Source of the DNA: Spirochaetota bacterium
GTDB taxonomy: Bacteria; Spirochaetota; UBA4802; UBA5550
Assembly: GCA_003246895.1 (NCBI GenBank)
Contig: QKCL01000035.1
Coordinates: 1 to 64,000 of the forward strand
Length of the DNA stretch: 64,000 bases
Direction of reading: 5' to 3'
Position 1 is the first letter of the stretch, and the number at the start of each line of letters is the position of its first letter. This document shows, piece by piece, positions 1-10,274 of this stretch. The position numbers were made by a program, and so were the translations under genes. The notes beneath the pieces are model-generated. The model saw only the letters and a list, made by a program, of their open reading frames with translations, did not search any database and was not told the origin of the DNA.

Positions 1-16
1 AAAATGGCCATAAATA

Positions 17-802
17 ATGAACAGAATCAATACCGATAAACTTCGAATAGGAAACCGGGAATTTTCATCACGGCTCTTTGTTGGAACTGGAAAATTTTCA
101 TCAAATAAAATTCTCGCAAAAGCCATAGAATCGTCAGGAACTGAAATGGTAACAGTTGCCCTTCGCAGGGTAGACCTTGACAATCATGAAGATGAAATGC
201 TTGAAACAGTAGTAAAAAATGACAATATTCAGCTTCTTCCAAATACAAGCGGAGCAAGAGACTGCGACGAAGCAGTGAGACTTGCCCGTCTGTCGAGAGC
301 AATGGGATGCGGTTCCTGGGTAAAACTCGAAGTAACTCCGGACCCGAGATATCTTCTCCCGGACCCCATAGAAACACTGAAAGCCACAGAAATTCTTGTA
401 AAAGAGGGTTTTACTGTATTACCATACATAAATGCAGACCCAATACTTGCAAAACGCCTTGAAGAGGCCGGCTCGGCAACTGTAATGCCCCTTGGTGCCC
501 CCATAGGATCAAACAGGGGACTTCAGACTCTGGAAAACATCAAAATCATTATTGATATGTCAAATATACCCGTTGTGGTTGACGCAGGCATCGGAACTCC
601 TTCCCATGCTGCACAGGCCATTGAAATTGGAGCGGATGCAGTCCTTGTAAATACTGCAATAGCAGTTGCGGCTGACCCTGAAAAAATGGCTCTTGCATTT
701 CGGCTTGCTGTTGAGTCCGCCATGCTTTCCCGTGAAGCAGGTCCTGGAGAAAAAAGGGAACAGGCAAATGCATCAAGCCCTCTTACAGGATTTCTAAGAT
801 AG
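17..802 (+). CDS. thiG: Thiazole synthase ThiG
   Basis: Full-length ORF with ThiG motifs ([57 protein letters not shown]); followed directly by thiH. Confidence 0.97.
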   Translation: MNRINTDKLRIGNREFSSRLFVGTGKFSSNKILAKAIESSGTEMVTVALRRVDLDNHEDEMLETVVKNDNIQLLPNTSGARDCDEAVRLARLSRAMGCGSWVKLEVTPDPRYLLPDPIETLKATEILVKEGFTVLPYINADPILAKRLEEAGSATVMPLGAPIGSNRGLQTLENIKIIIDMSNIPVVVDAGIGTPSHAAQAIEIGADAVLVNTAIAVAADPEKMALAFRLAVESAMLSREAGPGEKREQANASSPLTGFLR

Positions 803-1912
803 ATGTTCAGTGAAATACTCCAGAACATAGTCTGGGATGAGACAGCTCAAAAAATATACTCATGCAGCCGGGAGGATGTCAAACAGGCCCTGAACAGGAC
901 ATCACTCACTCAGGAAGACATTGCCTGTCTCCTTTCTCCGGCAGCTGATCCTTTTCTTGAAGACATGGCACGGAAATCCTGTTCAATAACCAGAATGCGT
1001 TTTGGAAATACAATTCAGATGTATACGCCAATATACATTTCAAACTTCTGCACAAATGCCTGTGTATACTGCGGTTTTAATGTTCAGAACAAAACCCCCA
1101 GGAAAACGCTCTCTCATGAAGAGATAGTAAAAGAATTTACCCATATCTACAACATGGGCTTCCGGCATATAATTATCCTCACAGGAGAGGATAGAAATGC
1201 GGTTTCTCCGGAAAAACTCGCTGAAATATCAAAAAAAATGCACAGCAGGTTCTCCTCCTTAACGATTGAAGTTTACCCAATGTCTATTGACGAATACAGA
1301 CTTTTGATGGATTCAGGAATAGACGGCCTTACGGTATATCAGGAAACCTATAACAGGGAAGTCTATGGGGACCTGCATCCTTCAGGCAGGAAAAGGGATT
1401 TCACCTGGCGTCTTGATACACCTGACCGCGGAGCAGTTGCGGGGATGAGAAAACTCGGCATAGGTGCACTACTCGGTTTTACAGACTGGAGAGTTGAATC
1501 GTACTTCACTCTCCTCCATGCAATGTACCTTACAAAAAAATACTGGAAATCACATGTTCAGATTTCATTCCCCCGCCTGCGCGAAGCGGAAGGAAGCTAC
1601 AAACCGCACTGCATTGTATCCGACAGAGACCTTACTCATCTCATATGCGCGGCAAGAATTCTACTGAATGATGCCGGCATAGTTTTATCAACGAGAGAGC
1701 CCATGGATCTCAGAAACAATCTGGCGCCGCTGGGTGTTACAAGCATGAGTTCAGGTTCGAAAACAGATCCGGGCGGACACACTGGTTCGACTAAAGAAAG
1801 CAAACAGTTTGAAATAATGGATCCACGTGAACCATGGGAACTTTCGGAATACCTGAAGACAATCGGCCTTGAACCGGTCTGGAAGGACTGGGACAGGGAA
1901 TTTATATTATAA
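803..1912 (+). CDS. thiH: 2-iminoacetate synthase ThiH (radical SAM)
   Basis: ThiH-like sequence with radical SAM motif CTNACVYCGF and PRLREAEG; abuts thiG. Confidence 0.96.
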   Translation: MFSEILQNIVWDETAQKIYSCSREDVKQALNRTSLTQEDIACLLSPAADPFLEDMARKSCSITRMRFGNTIQMYTPIYISNFCTNACVYCGFNVQNKTPRKTLSHEEIVKEFTHIYNMGFRHIIILTGEDRNAVSPEKLAEISKKMHSRFSSLTIEVYPMSIDEYRLLMDSGIDGLTVYQETYNREVYGDLHPSGRKRDFTWRLDTPDRGAVAGMRKLGIGALLGFTDWRVESYFTLLHAMYLTKKYWKSHVQISFPRLREAEGSYKPHCIVSDRDLTHLICAARILLNDAGIVLSTREPMDLRNNLAPLGVTSMSSGSKTDPGGHTGSTKESKQFEIMDPREPWELSEYLKTIGLEPVWKDWDREFIL

Positions 1913-1949
1913 ACAAACAGTTTAAATAAAAAAATACGGAGCGTAATCA

Positions 1950-3635
1950 ATGACTGGAATAGCAATAACCGTTATTGGAGGACTCGGACTTTTTCTCTTC
2001 GGAATGAAAGTAATGAGCGAAGGACTGCAGTTTGCTGCGGGAGATAAGCTAAAAAACATCCTCTGGAAAGCCACGAACAACAGAATAAAGGGGGTGCTGA
2101 CTGGATTCGGAATTACTGCAATAATACAATCCTCAAGTGCCACTACCGTAATGCTTGTCAGTTTTGTCAGCGCCGGATTAATAAACCTCTTTCAGGCAAC
2201 CGGTATAATCCTGGGAGCAAATATTGGAACCACAATTACGGGATGGATTGTTGCAATAGTCGGATTCAAGATTAAAATCCAGGCATTTGCACTTCCCGCA
2301 ATCGGCATCGGTTACTTTATAAGGTTTTTAAACAATGAGAAATTCAAGAACTGGGGGGATGTCCTGCTGGGCTTCGGTATTCTTTTCCTGGGGCTCTCCA
2401 TCATGAGTGACTCAGTCAAGGAACTCAGAGGATCTGAAACAATAATGAATTTCATGTCCACCTATAAGGCATCGGGAATTTTTTCCACTATCGTTGTTGT
2501 AATGATTGGTACCGTCATAACAATGATTGTTCAGTCTTCAAGCGCTACCATGGCAATGACCATGACCCTTGCGGTCGCAGGAATTATAGACTTTTATACA
2601 GCGGCAGCACTTATTCTGGGCGAAAACATAGGAACAACCATCACTGCAAATCTTGCAGCCATGGGCTCATCGGTTGAAGCAAGACGAACTGCAAGAGTCC
2701 ATCTCCTCTTTAACATTTTTGGAGTTATATGGGTTCTCATTATATTCCGGCACTTTTTCATCCCGTTTGTTGACTACATGATACCCGGGAATCCGTTTTC
2801 CGATGACCCTGCGGTACGAAGCAAAGCAATAGCAGACCACATGGCTGCGTTCCATACCACATTCAACATTATAAACACACTGCTGTTTCTGCCATTTATA
2901 AAGTATCTTGCAAAAGCTGCTGAAAAACTCGTACCTGGAAAAATTGAAACAGGCTCAGAACTTCACCTGAAATACATATCAACATCCATTGTGTCCACTC
3001 CTTCAATCAACATAAATCAGGCAAGACTGGAAGTAAAAAGAATGCTTGAAATAGCCTCGGAAATGTATGACCTTACAATAGATCTCATGCATAATCCGGA
3101 AAAGAAAATGGGCAAAAGTGTTGAAAAAATTCTCACAATGGAAAACCACACCGACCTTCTGGAAAAGGAAATTTCCTCGTTCCTTGCCAAGGTATCAAGA
3201 GGAAATCTTTCTGAAGATCAGAGCAATGAGATATCGGTTCTTCTCCAGAAAGTTAATGAGATAGAAAGCATAGCTGACCAGTGTGAATCTCTCATGAAAC
3301 TGTTAAGAAGAAAGTATGACAAGGATCTTGACTTCTCTGAAAGCGGAATTAAGGACATAGAGGAAATTTCCGCGAAGGTACGCAAATTTCTTGATCTCAT
3401 AATGAAACATTCCATGGATGAAAATGTGAACATCATGCCTGAAGCGGAAGTTCTTGAAAACCGTATCGATGAAATGAGAAGGGAACTTCGCAAGCATCAC
3501 ATAAAGCGACTGAATACAGAAAAGTGCAGTGTAGATTCCGGCCTGGTCTTTATAGACATGCTGACCAGTTTTGAAAAAATAGGTGACCATGCTTACAATA
3601 TAGCAGAGGGAATCTCAGGTTTAAGATACTACTGA
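1950..3635 (+). CDS. Na/Pi cotransporter family protein with PhoU-like C-terminal domain
   Basis: Repeated QSSSAT motifs (IIQSSSATTVM, IVQSSSATMAM) and GANIGTT/GENIGTT; helical PhoU-like C-terminus. Confidence 0.93.
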   Translation: MTGIAITVIGGLGLFLFGMKVMSEGLQFAAGDKLKNILWKATNNRIKGVLTGFGITAIIQSSSATTVMLVSFVSAGLINLFQATGIILGANIGTTITGWIVAIVGFKIKIQAFALPAIGIGYFIRFLNNEKFKNWGDVLLGFGILFLGLSIMSDSVKELRGSETIMNFMSTYKASGIFSTIVVVMIGTVITMIVQSSSATMAMTMTLAVAGIIDFYTAAALILGENIGTTITANLAAMGSSVEARRTARVHLLFNIFGVIWVLIIFRHFFIPFVDYMIPGNPFSDDPAVRSKAIADHMAAFHTTFNIINTLLFLPFIKYLAKAAEKLVPGKIETGSELHLKYISTSIVSTPSININQARLEVKRMLEIASEMYDLTIDLMHNPEKKMGKSVEKILTMENHTDLLEKEISSFLAKVSRGNLSEDQSNEISVLLQKVNEIESIADQCESLMKLLRRKYDKDLDFSESGIKDIEEISAKVRKFLDLIMKHSMDENVNIMPEAEVLENRIDEMRRELRKHHIKRLNTEKCSVDSGLVFIDMLTSFEKIGDHAYNIAEGISGLRYY

Positions 3636-3642
3636 TAATCAT

Positions 3643-3672
3643 AAAAAACCCCGGCACAGACCGGGGTTTTTT
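3643..3672. terminator. Bidirectional intrinsic terminator between convergent genes
   Basis: AAAAAACCCCGG-CACAGA-CCGGGGTTTTTT. Confidence 0.93.
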
Positions 3673-3691
3673 ATATGTAAAAATTGCTGCT

Positions 3692-5191
3692 TTAAAACAG
3701 AGCAGTGGTTGAAACACTTATATTTTTTATTGTCTCATCCTCACCCTTTATCTCTCCGTCTCCGTTTCTGTCCTCGAATGTTACCAGATATTTAAAGTCA
3801 AGACTCGCACCGCCGCCGAGTTTAATGCCCAGGACTCCTCCGATGAGTGTACTTTCTGTCTTCCATTTGAATTCACTTACATCGTTCTGCACATAGAATC
3901 CCTTAGCCTTTGAGATCATTGGAACCATATCGGTATTTAGTTCAACCTCTCCTCTCAGAGACTTTGTAACATTTTCATCATCAGTTCCGGCACCGGTACG
4001 CAAATTCTGATATGTCCCCTTGGCCCTTATGAGATTAAAAAAGTTAAGCTTCATGCCTGCATAAAATCCCTTTGTGGCGATTGCATTATCCAACTGCTGT
4101 TTTTTTGTGACAACATAAAGGTCCGTACCGTCGCTAACATACTTAGCCCTTTCAAGATCATAGGTATCATTATAGTATCCGAAAATAAAGTTATCGGAAT
4201 TCTGCTTGTATTCGGCATAGAGTGTGAGAAAATTTCCAAGCTGAAGATTAAGGCCCGGCGCAGTAAAACCCCAGCCCTTTGTGTTCATGCACTGGGCAAA
4301 CTGTGAATATATGCTCATCTTGACGATGCTGTTATCAACAATTTTAAGCCCTATATCACCGGCCCAGAATCCTGTACGAGAGGCTTCATCTTCATAATTT
4401 CTGATCTCACTTCTGTCAAGGCCGGAAATAATACCATCAGTAATCATAGCCGATATAGTTCCAGGTGACGCACCATGTCCTGCATAGTATTCCTGCTCTG
4501 TGACATAGTCAGGATCATCGGGGTATGCGTCAACCTCATCCGGGTACCCGTCACCGTCCGTATCCCTGAGGCCCTCATACTCATTGATGTCTCCGGCCAC
4601 AGATACGCCGATCTGCAGACGCTTAAACGGTCTAATATAGATTCTTCCGCCTCCCATAAATGATGGAGTTCTTTCAGCAACTTCCTTGATGTCATTGAGA
4701 ATGAACTCTCCTCCGAAATGCTCTGTCTGAAAAGAAAAATCGATACCCTGTCTTTTATATGACGGATACTCAAGAAGGTTTGTATAGCCGTTTATGAGTA
4801 TGCCGTATCCGAGAAATGTTGTGTCAAGGCCGCCGTATTTAAAATAGAGCGGTTCTCCCTTTTTACCGTAGCTTATGTAGTATAGCTTGTCAATATAGTC
4901 TCTGCGCTGGTCCCAGTCCTCTTTTCTCACCTTCCCGTTCTCATCGAGAAGTATATGCAGATCAAGCCCAAGCCCAAATTTCCAGATTTTGATCTCAGGA
5001 CGAAGACCAATCTGCTGATAGTTAATGCCGTTAATGGTCGTTGCACCAAAAACTCCGCCCATTAAAAAGTTAAATCCGCTCTCTCCTGCCTTGTCTGTGT
5101 CAACTTCAACAGAAGTCTTTGTTTCCTGTGAAAAACCTGAAACAACAGCAGAAAACAGGAACAGAGATATCAGGATAATCCTTCCAAACAT
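3692..5191 (-). CDS. Predicted outer-membrane beta-barrel protein with Ca-binding-like Asp-rich loops
   Basis: Signal peptide (MFGRIILISLFLFSAVVSGFS), alternating beta-like sequence, loops DTDGDGYPDEVDAYPDDPD and DRNGDGEIKGEDE. Confidence 0.6.
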   Translation of the reverse strand: MFGRIILISLFLFSAVVSGFSQETKTSVEVDTDKAGESGFNFLMGGVFGATTINGINYQQIGLRPEIKIWKFGLGLDLHILLDENGKVRKEDWDQRRDYIDKLYYISYGKKGEPLYFKYGGLDTTFLGYGILINGYTNLLEYPSYKRQGIDFSFQTEHFGGEFILNDIKEVAERTPSFMGGGRIYIRPFKRLQIGVSVAGDINEYEGLRDTDGDGYPDEVDAYPDDPDYVTEQEYYAGHGASPGTISAMITDGIISGLDRSEIRNYEDEASRTGFWAGDIGLKIVDNSIVKMSIYSQFAQCMNTKGWGFTAPGLNLQLGNFLTLYAEYKQNSDNFIFGYYNDTYDLERAKYVSDGTDLYVVTKKQQLDNAIATKGFYAGMKLNFFNLIRAKGTYQNLRTGAGTDDENVTKSLRGEVELNTDMVPMISKAKGFYVQNDVSEFKWKTESTLIGGVLGIKLGGGASLDFKYLVTFEDRNGDGEIKGEDETIKNISVSTTALF

Positions 5192-5255
5192 ATTTTCACC
5201 CCATTATTTTTATTTATATATCCAACAAATAACATATAATGGAACTGGAGGGAAA

Positions 5256-5828
5256 TCATTTTTTTATTCCGGCAATAGAAATAAAATTTTCAAAGAGTCT
5301 GCTGCCGAATTCCGTCTCATATGATTCAGGATGGAACTGCACACCGTATATTTTATATTTCTTATGACTGATTCCCTGAATTGTACCGTCAGATGAATGG
5401 GCCTCAATTTCCAGATCCTCCGGCAGTGTGTCCTTCTGACCGCACAACGAGTGATACCTCACAGCCTTGAATCTCTGGGGGATTCCGCTGAATATATTCT
5501 CTCCCGTATGGCTTATGTAGTCAATCTTGCCGTGCATGATCTGTGATGCCCTGACAACCTTCCCTCCGAAAGCCTGAACCATGGCCTGCATACCAAGACA
5601 TATCCCGAGCATGGGCTTATCCAGATTCCTCTTAATCACCTCAAGGGTGATGCCGGCATTATCAGGATTTGACGGCCCCGGGGAGAGAATAATGGCATCA
5701 TATCTGTCAAAGTCAATGTCTTCGATATTATGGTCATTTCTTACCACATCAATATCGTAACCCATCTTTTCAATTTCATGTATAATATTGTATGTAAATG
5801 AATCATAATTGTCTATCATCAGTATCAT
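5256..5828 (-). CDS. trpG: Anthranilate synthase component II / glutamine amidotransferase
   Basis: MILMIDNYDSFTYNI, LGICLGMQAM, GVQFHPESYET; ATG 5828-5826 follows GGAGGAG. The listed ORF start (5858) is probably too long. Confidence 0.9.
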   Translation of the reverse strand: MILMIDNYDSFTYNIIHEIEKMGYDIDVVRNDHNIEDIDFDRYDAIILSPGPSNPDNAGITLEVIKRNLDKPMLGICLGMQAMVQAFGGKVVRASQIMHGKIDYISHTGENIFSGIPQRFKAVRYHSLCGQKDTLPEDLEIEAHSSDGTIQGISHKKYKIYGVQFHPESYETEFGSRLFENFISIAGIKK

Positions 5829-5829
5829 T

Positions 5830-7302
5830 TCACTTCTCCTCCATTGCGTAACCCACACTCTTGATCAGGGCCATGAGTTTGTTGTTTATCTCCTGCACCT
5901 CTTTTTCCGGAACGCTGTCATAAACTATTCCGGCACCGGCCTGAAGATATGTGCTCTCCTTTTCGAAAAATGCAGTTCTCAGCGTTATGCATGTGTCGCA
6001 GCTGTTGTTGAATCCGAAATATCCGACGGTTCCGGCATAGGCACCCCGTACTTCAGGTTCAAGTTCATTGATTATTTCAAGAGCCCTGACCTTTGGAGCA
6101 CCGGAAACGGTTCCGGCTGGAAAGGTATTTTTGTATGCCCTGACAATATTCCCTCCCTCCCGGAGCTTTCCCGTTACAAGTGAAACAATGTGCATGACAT
6201 GGGAATAGTCCTCGACCGTCATGTATTTCTCCACTTTCACAGAACCTCTTTCTGCGATACGGCTCAGGTCATTGCGGGCAAGGTCAACAAGCATGAGGTG
6301 CTCAGCCCTCTCCTTGGGATCATTGAGGAGCTCCTTCCTGACGATCTTCTTTTCAGAAAGACTTTTGGGAATAGGAGCTGTACCTGCGATAGGTTTAAGA
6401 GTCATTACACTGTCTTTTATCTTGATATGTGTTTCCGGAGAGCAGCCCACGATGTGTCTGTCACCAAGTTTAATTATATACATGTATGGCGATGGGTTGA
6501 CATTTCTCAGTTTCAGATATAGGTGATAGGGAGAAATTTTGTCTTTCACATATAGACGCCTGCTGAGCACGGCCTGTATGATCTCCCCGGCTGTTATATC
6601 ATTTTTCACAGACATAATCTTGTCCATGAACTCCTCATCAGTTTCAGGATACTCCATGTGCACATCACAAGGTTTGGAAGGAAGATAAGGAATCTTCTGC
6701 CTGTCGATGAGAGCAAGAATATGCTCCTCCATGAGATTCATTTTTTTCCCTGCCTCTTCAACAAGTACGGAAATTTCACCCTTTTCGGGATATATGGATG
6801 TTGATATATAGTATTTATCAAGCTCATTGTCATAGACTATGAAGTTGTCGACTGCAAGAAATTCTCCAAGAGGAATGTCTTCACTCTCCTTTATCTCCTT
6901 TCTTAATATGCCGGTTCTGTTTATGGCCTCAAAGGCGCTGTAGCCCACAAACCCGCCGTTAAAGTCACCGAATTCTTTTATTGTAGGAGATTTATACCTT
7001 CCAATCTCTCTCTCGAGATATTCGAATATACCTTCATCCAGAACAGTATCCCTGCCCTTTTCACTAACTATAACTTTTCTGCCAAATGCCCTGACTGTAA
7101 ACTCAGGATTAAAACAGAGGTATGAGAACCTTGATATCTTTTTATTGTCTTTGGCACTTTCCAGAAAGATATAGTTATCTTCATTTTCAAGAGCCTTCAG
7201 TACCAGCGTAAAACCGAGCGAACTCATATTCAGTTCCCTGTAAAGAGGTATCCTTGTGAATTCTTCCGCATACTTTTTAATCTTCTTCAACTGAGGCAGC
7301 AT
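5830..7302 (-). CDS. trpE: Anthranilate synthase component I
   Basis: Chorismate-binding motifs (HIVGCSPETHIKI, PIAGTAPIPKS, FPAGTVSGAPKVRA, GAGIVYDS). ATG at 7302 preceded by CAGGAG; the ORF's GTG start at 7320 is less likely. Confidence 0.92.
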   Translation of the reverse strand: MLPQLKKIKKYAEEFTRIPLYRELNMSSLGFTLVLKALENEDNYIFLESAKDNKKISRFSYLCFNPEFTVRAFGRKVIVSEKGRDTVLDEGIFEYLEREIGRYKSPTIKEFGDFNGGFVGYSAFEAINRTGILRKEIKESEDIPLGEFLAVDNFIVYDNELDKYYISTSIYPEKGEISVLVEEAGKKMNLMEEHILALIDRQKIPYLPSKPCDVHMEYPETDEEFMDKIMSVKNDITAGEIIQAVLSRRLYVKDKISPYHLYLKLRNVNPSPYMYIIKLGDRHIVGCSPETHIKIKDSVMTLKPIAGTAPIPKSLSEKKIVRKELLNDPKERAEHLMLVDLARNDLSRIAERGSVKVEKYMTVEDYSHVMHIVSLVTGKLREGGNIVRAYKNTFPAGTVSGAPKVRALEIINELEPEVRGAYAGTVGYFGFNNSCDTCITLRTAFFEKESTYLQAGAGIVYDSVPEKEVQEINNKLMALIKSVGYAMEEK

Positions 7303-7319
7303 ATAAATCTCCTGAACCA

Positions 7320-7359
7320 CATTCGGTCATGTTTCTATATATAGAAACATGACCGAATG
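7320..7359. promoter_or_regulatory. Perfect 40-bp palindrome overlapping the likely trpE promoter
   Basis: CATTCGGTCATGTTTCTATA|TATAGAAACATGACCGAATG; abuts TTGACG (7360-7365, minus strand), with TATATA at the dyad centre. Confidence 0.85.
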
Positions 7360-7375
7360 CGTCAACCCAATTTTT

Positions 7376-7408
7376 TAAAAAAATAAAAAAAGACCGTTTA
7401 TACGGTCT
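7376..7408 (-). terminator. Intrinsic terminator for the upstream minus-strand gene
   Basis: Minus strand: AGACCGT-ATAA-ACGGTCT followed by a T-rich tract. Confidence 0.8.
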
Positions 7409-7510
7409 CTTCTGCATAATACAAAGTTACTTTACTCCCCATCAATCATGATCAAACACAAAGAAAAACACAAAACCTGTATACAGCCGGCCTATTACAA
7501 TGTACTTTTT

Positions 7511-7849
7511 TCAGGTCAGCAAAAACGCCAGTATTCCGAGAAAGGCAAGAACTCCCGACAAAACAAGCGTAGCCCTTATCTTGTCCGTCTTCCTCTTCAT
7601 CCTCATGAAATTAAAAACAATACCTGCTATACTCAACAGTACAAGAAAAACAAGCAGAAAGAATACAATATCAAGCCATCCGGCGTTCCAGCCTCCCTGG
7701 ATCGCCCCCATTCCCCTTCTGAATCCCTCAAATTTTGGTTTTGCAAGAGCCACAAAAACAAAAATCATAAAAATACAGATCCATGCGGACCCTGCAATGA
7801 CATTAATGACTTTAATAACAAAATCGGGACCTCTTCTTCTGTTTATCAT
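7511..7849 (-). CDS. Small membrane protein, unknown function
   Basis: 112 aa with three predicted hydrophobic segments; terminator downstream. Confidence 0.6.
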   Translation of the reverse strand: MINRRRGPDFVIKVINVIAGSAWICIFMIFVFVALAKPKFEGFRRGMGAIQGGWNAGWLDIVFFLLVFLVLLSIAGIVFNFMRMKRKTDKIRATLVLSGVLAFLGILAFLLT

Positions 7850-8154
7850 AAAAGCATCCTCCGATAATAGTTTCCAGATATATCATCATATATAAATGTA
7901 TTAAATCTTTTTATAAAAGGCACATATTTTTTGCAGATAAAGAAACACAGTTGTCATTAATGTTTCGTACATTATTGCAGATGAATACGCAAATTATTAT
8001 GGAATTACAAAAGAATCACGAAAGCGCTACACGATATTTATTGATGATTGACTTTTGCATGTACCATCCAATAATTTGATGCAGCTAAAATTGTCATTGA
8101 CTCAGAACAAAATTTGAGTATCATATATAATATATTAACTATAGAGGTAAAACG

Positions 8155-8769
8155 ATGAGTGAGAATACCATTAAAGCTCTGATTTTCATCCAAAACTGGG
8201 GAGACAAAAAACACCTTATAAATGAACTGAACAAAGACAAAAACGTTATCTCTCTGTTCCACATAATGGGCAGATACAGCTATCTGCTTGATGTTAATTT
8301 TGACGACAAGGCGCAGCTTGAACAGTGGATCAATAAATATAAGTCAATGGAGCTTCCAAGCGGAGTGCCTGTACTGAAGGATATTCAGACTCAAAAAATA
8401 ATCAGGGTATTCAAGCAGAAGGAAAACTTTTCACTCGAAGACTATGAAAAAATGAAGGATAAGTATCACTTCTTTATGATAATAAAGGCTCCCCATCACG
8501 GAGAGAAGCTTATTGATGCCATGAAGGGAGAGGATTCTGTATACTCAACTCTTCATATTCAGGGATATAATGCGCTTATTGCCGAAGTTATTACCAATTC
8601 GCAGGAAAACTTCCTGAAGTTCCTGGAGCAGCTAAAAGACATTCAGTCCATTCAGCAGATTGACATTCTCGAAGTGCTTCATGTTGACAAGTACAGAAAC
8701 CAGGTCCTTGACAATGTGGGGAACCTGGTCTACCCGGACAAGGACATACGAGAAATATATATTCTCTGA
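8155..8769 (+). CDS. HTH-less protein with two tandem Lrp/AsnC (RAM)-like halves
   Basis: Two similar halves (FHIMGRYSYLLDV / LHIQGYNALIAEV); no N-terminal HTH; GAGG RBS and a downstream terminator. Confidence 0.55.
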   Translation: MSENTIKALIFIQNWGDKKHLINELNKDKNVISLFHIMGRYSYLLDVNFDDKAQLEQWINKYKSMELPSGVPVLKDIQTQKIIRVFKQKENFSLEDYEKMKDKYHFFMIIKAPHHGEKLIDAMKGEDSVYSTLHIQGYNALIAEVITNSQENFLKFLEQLKDIQSIQQIDILEVLHVDKYRNQVLDNVGNLVYPDKDIREIYIL

Positions 8770-8780
8770 TAAAAAAGATT

Positions 8781-8809
8781 AAAAAACCCGCTCTGCAAGC
8801 GGGTTTTTT
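8781..8809 (+). terminator. Intrinsic terminator
   Basis: AAAAAACCCGCT-ctgca-AGCGGGTTTTTT. Confidence 0.9.
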
Positions 8810-9073
8810 AATACCTGCAAAGAGGCATAAAAAAAGAGTGCCTGAAAAATTAAATTCTCCATACTTATACAAATATCATCTAACAGAATAGTTTTTTCTT
8901 ACATAGGTAACTATATTTATTCAGGACATAACCATCTCTGAAATTTAACAAAATTTTCAAAAAAATCTTTACATAAAATATAGTATGAATAAAAATATTT
9001 ATCTATAAGGAAAATTATGTAGAATATTAATCATTTTACATAAATAAAAAAAGAAAAACAGGAGTACACTATT

Positions 9074-10225
9074 ATGAGCATAAGAGAAAAAGCGCTTGAA
9101 ATGCACGAAAAGTGGCAGGGTAAAATCGAGACTGTTGCAAAATCAAAGGTAAACTCAAAGGAAGACCTTTCTATTGCCTACACACCTGGTGTAGCGGAGC
9201 CCTGTAAAGAAATCGACAGAGACGTAGAAAATGCCTATAAATACACAATAAAAGCTAATACTGTTGCTGTTGTTTCTGACGGAACTGCTGTACTCGGTCT
9301 TGGCGATATCGGTCCAGAAGCGGCTATGCCTGTTATGGAAGGAAAATGTGTACTTTTTAAAGAATTTGCAAATGTAAACGCCTTCCCTATCTGTCTTGCA
9401 ACAAAGGACACAGAGGAAATCATTAAAACTGTACAGTACCTCGCTCCAACATTCGGCGGAATCAACCTTGAAGATATTGCCGCTCCAAGATGTTTTGAAA
9501 TCGAAAGAAGGCTGAAGGAAACTCTTGACATTCCCGTATTTCACGATGACCAGCATGGTACAGCAATCGTTGTACTTGCGGCAATAATAAATGCTCTTAA
9601 AGTTGTGGGCAAAAAATCTGAAGACTGCAGAGTTGTTATTAACGGTGCAGGATCAGCAGGTATAGCAATCGGAAAACTTCTTATTCAGGAAGGTTTCGGG
9701 AATGTTATCATGGTTGATAAAGCCGGAATTATCTATGAAGGAGCAGAATGGGCAAACTGGGCACAGGCAGAAATCGCCAAGACCACAAACAAGAACAAAG
9801 AACAGGGAACACTTTCTGACGCCCTTAAGGGAGCCGATATTTTTGTCGGTGTTTCCGCTCCGGATATAGTATCACCTGAAATGATCAGCACAATGGCCAA
9901 GGATTCAATAGTTTTCCCAATGGCGAACCCGGTTCCTGAAATCATGCCTGACCTTGCAAAACAGGGAGGAGCAAGAATAGTAGGAACAGGTCGATCTGAC
10001 TATCCAAATCAGGTAAACAACGTACTTGCTTTCCCCGGTATTTTCAAAGGTGCGCTGGAGGGAAGAGCAAAGTCAATTACTGAAGAAATGAAACTTGCAG
10101 CAGCTTACGGAATCGCAAGCATGATTCCTGACAATGAACTTAGCGAGGAAAACATTCTTCCTGCACCTTTTGCAAAGGGTATTGCAGACAAGGTTGCAGC
10201 AGAGATCAAAAAATGCATTAAGTAG
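9074..10225 (+). CDS. NAD(P)-dependent malic enzyme
   Basis: AYTPGVAEPCKEI, VFHDDQHGTAIV, NGAGSAGIAI, ANPVPEIMPD. Confidence 0.96.
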   Translation: MSIREKALEMHEKWQGKIETVAKSKVNSKEDLSIAYTPGVAEPCKEIDRDVENAYKYTIKANTVAVVSDGTAVLGLGDIGPEAAMPVMEGKCVLFKEFANVNAFPICLATKDTEEIIKTVQYLAPTFGGINLEDIAAPRCFEIERRLKETLDIPVFHDDQHGTAIVVLAAIINALKVVGKKSEDCRVVINGAGSAGIAIGKLLIQEGFGNVIMVDKAGIIYEGAEWANWAQAEIAKTTNKNKEQGTLSDALKGADIFVGVSAPDIVSPEMISTMAKDSIVFPMANPVPEIMPDLAKQGGARIVGTGRSDYPNQVNNVLAFPGIFKGALEGRAKSITEEMKLAAAYGIASMIPDNELSEENILPAPFAKGIADKVAAEIKKCIK

Positions 10226-10244
10226 TTTCTATTAAATTGAACAT

Positions 10245-10274
10245 AAAAAAGCCCGGAAAATTCCGGGCTTTTTT
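10245..10274. terminator. Bidirectional intrinsic terminator
   Basis: AAAAAAGCCCGGAA-aa-TTCCGGGCTTTTTT between convergent genes. Confidence 0.92.

Noticed and set aside
7941-8090. Short protein-like reading frames in the AT-rich gap before 8155 (e.g. MFRTLLQMNTQIIMELQKNHESATRYLLMIDFCMYHPII)
   Set aside because: No clear RBS, two overlapping frames look equally plausible, and no known homologue comes to mind; treated as chance or an unidentifiable remnant.
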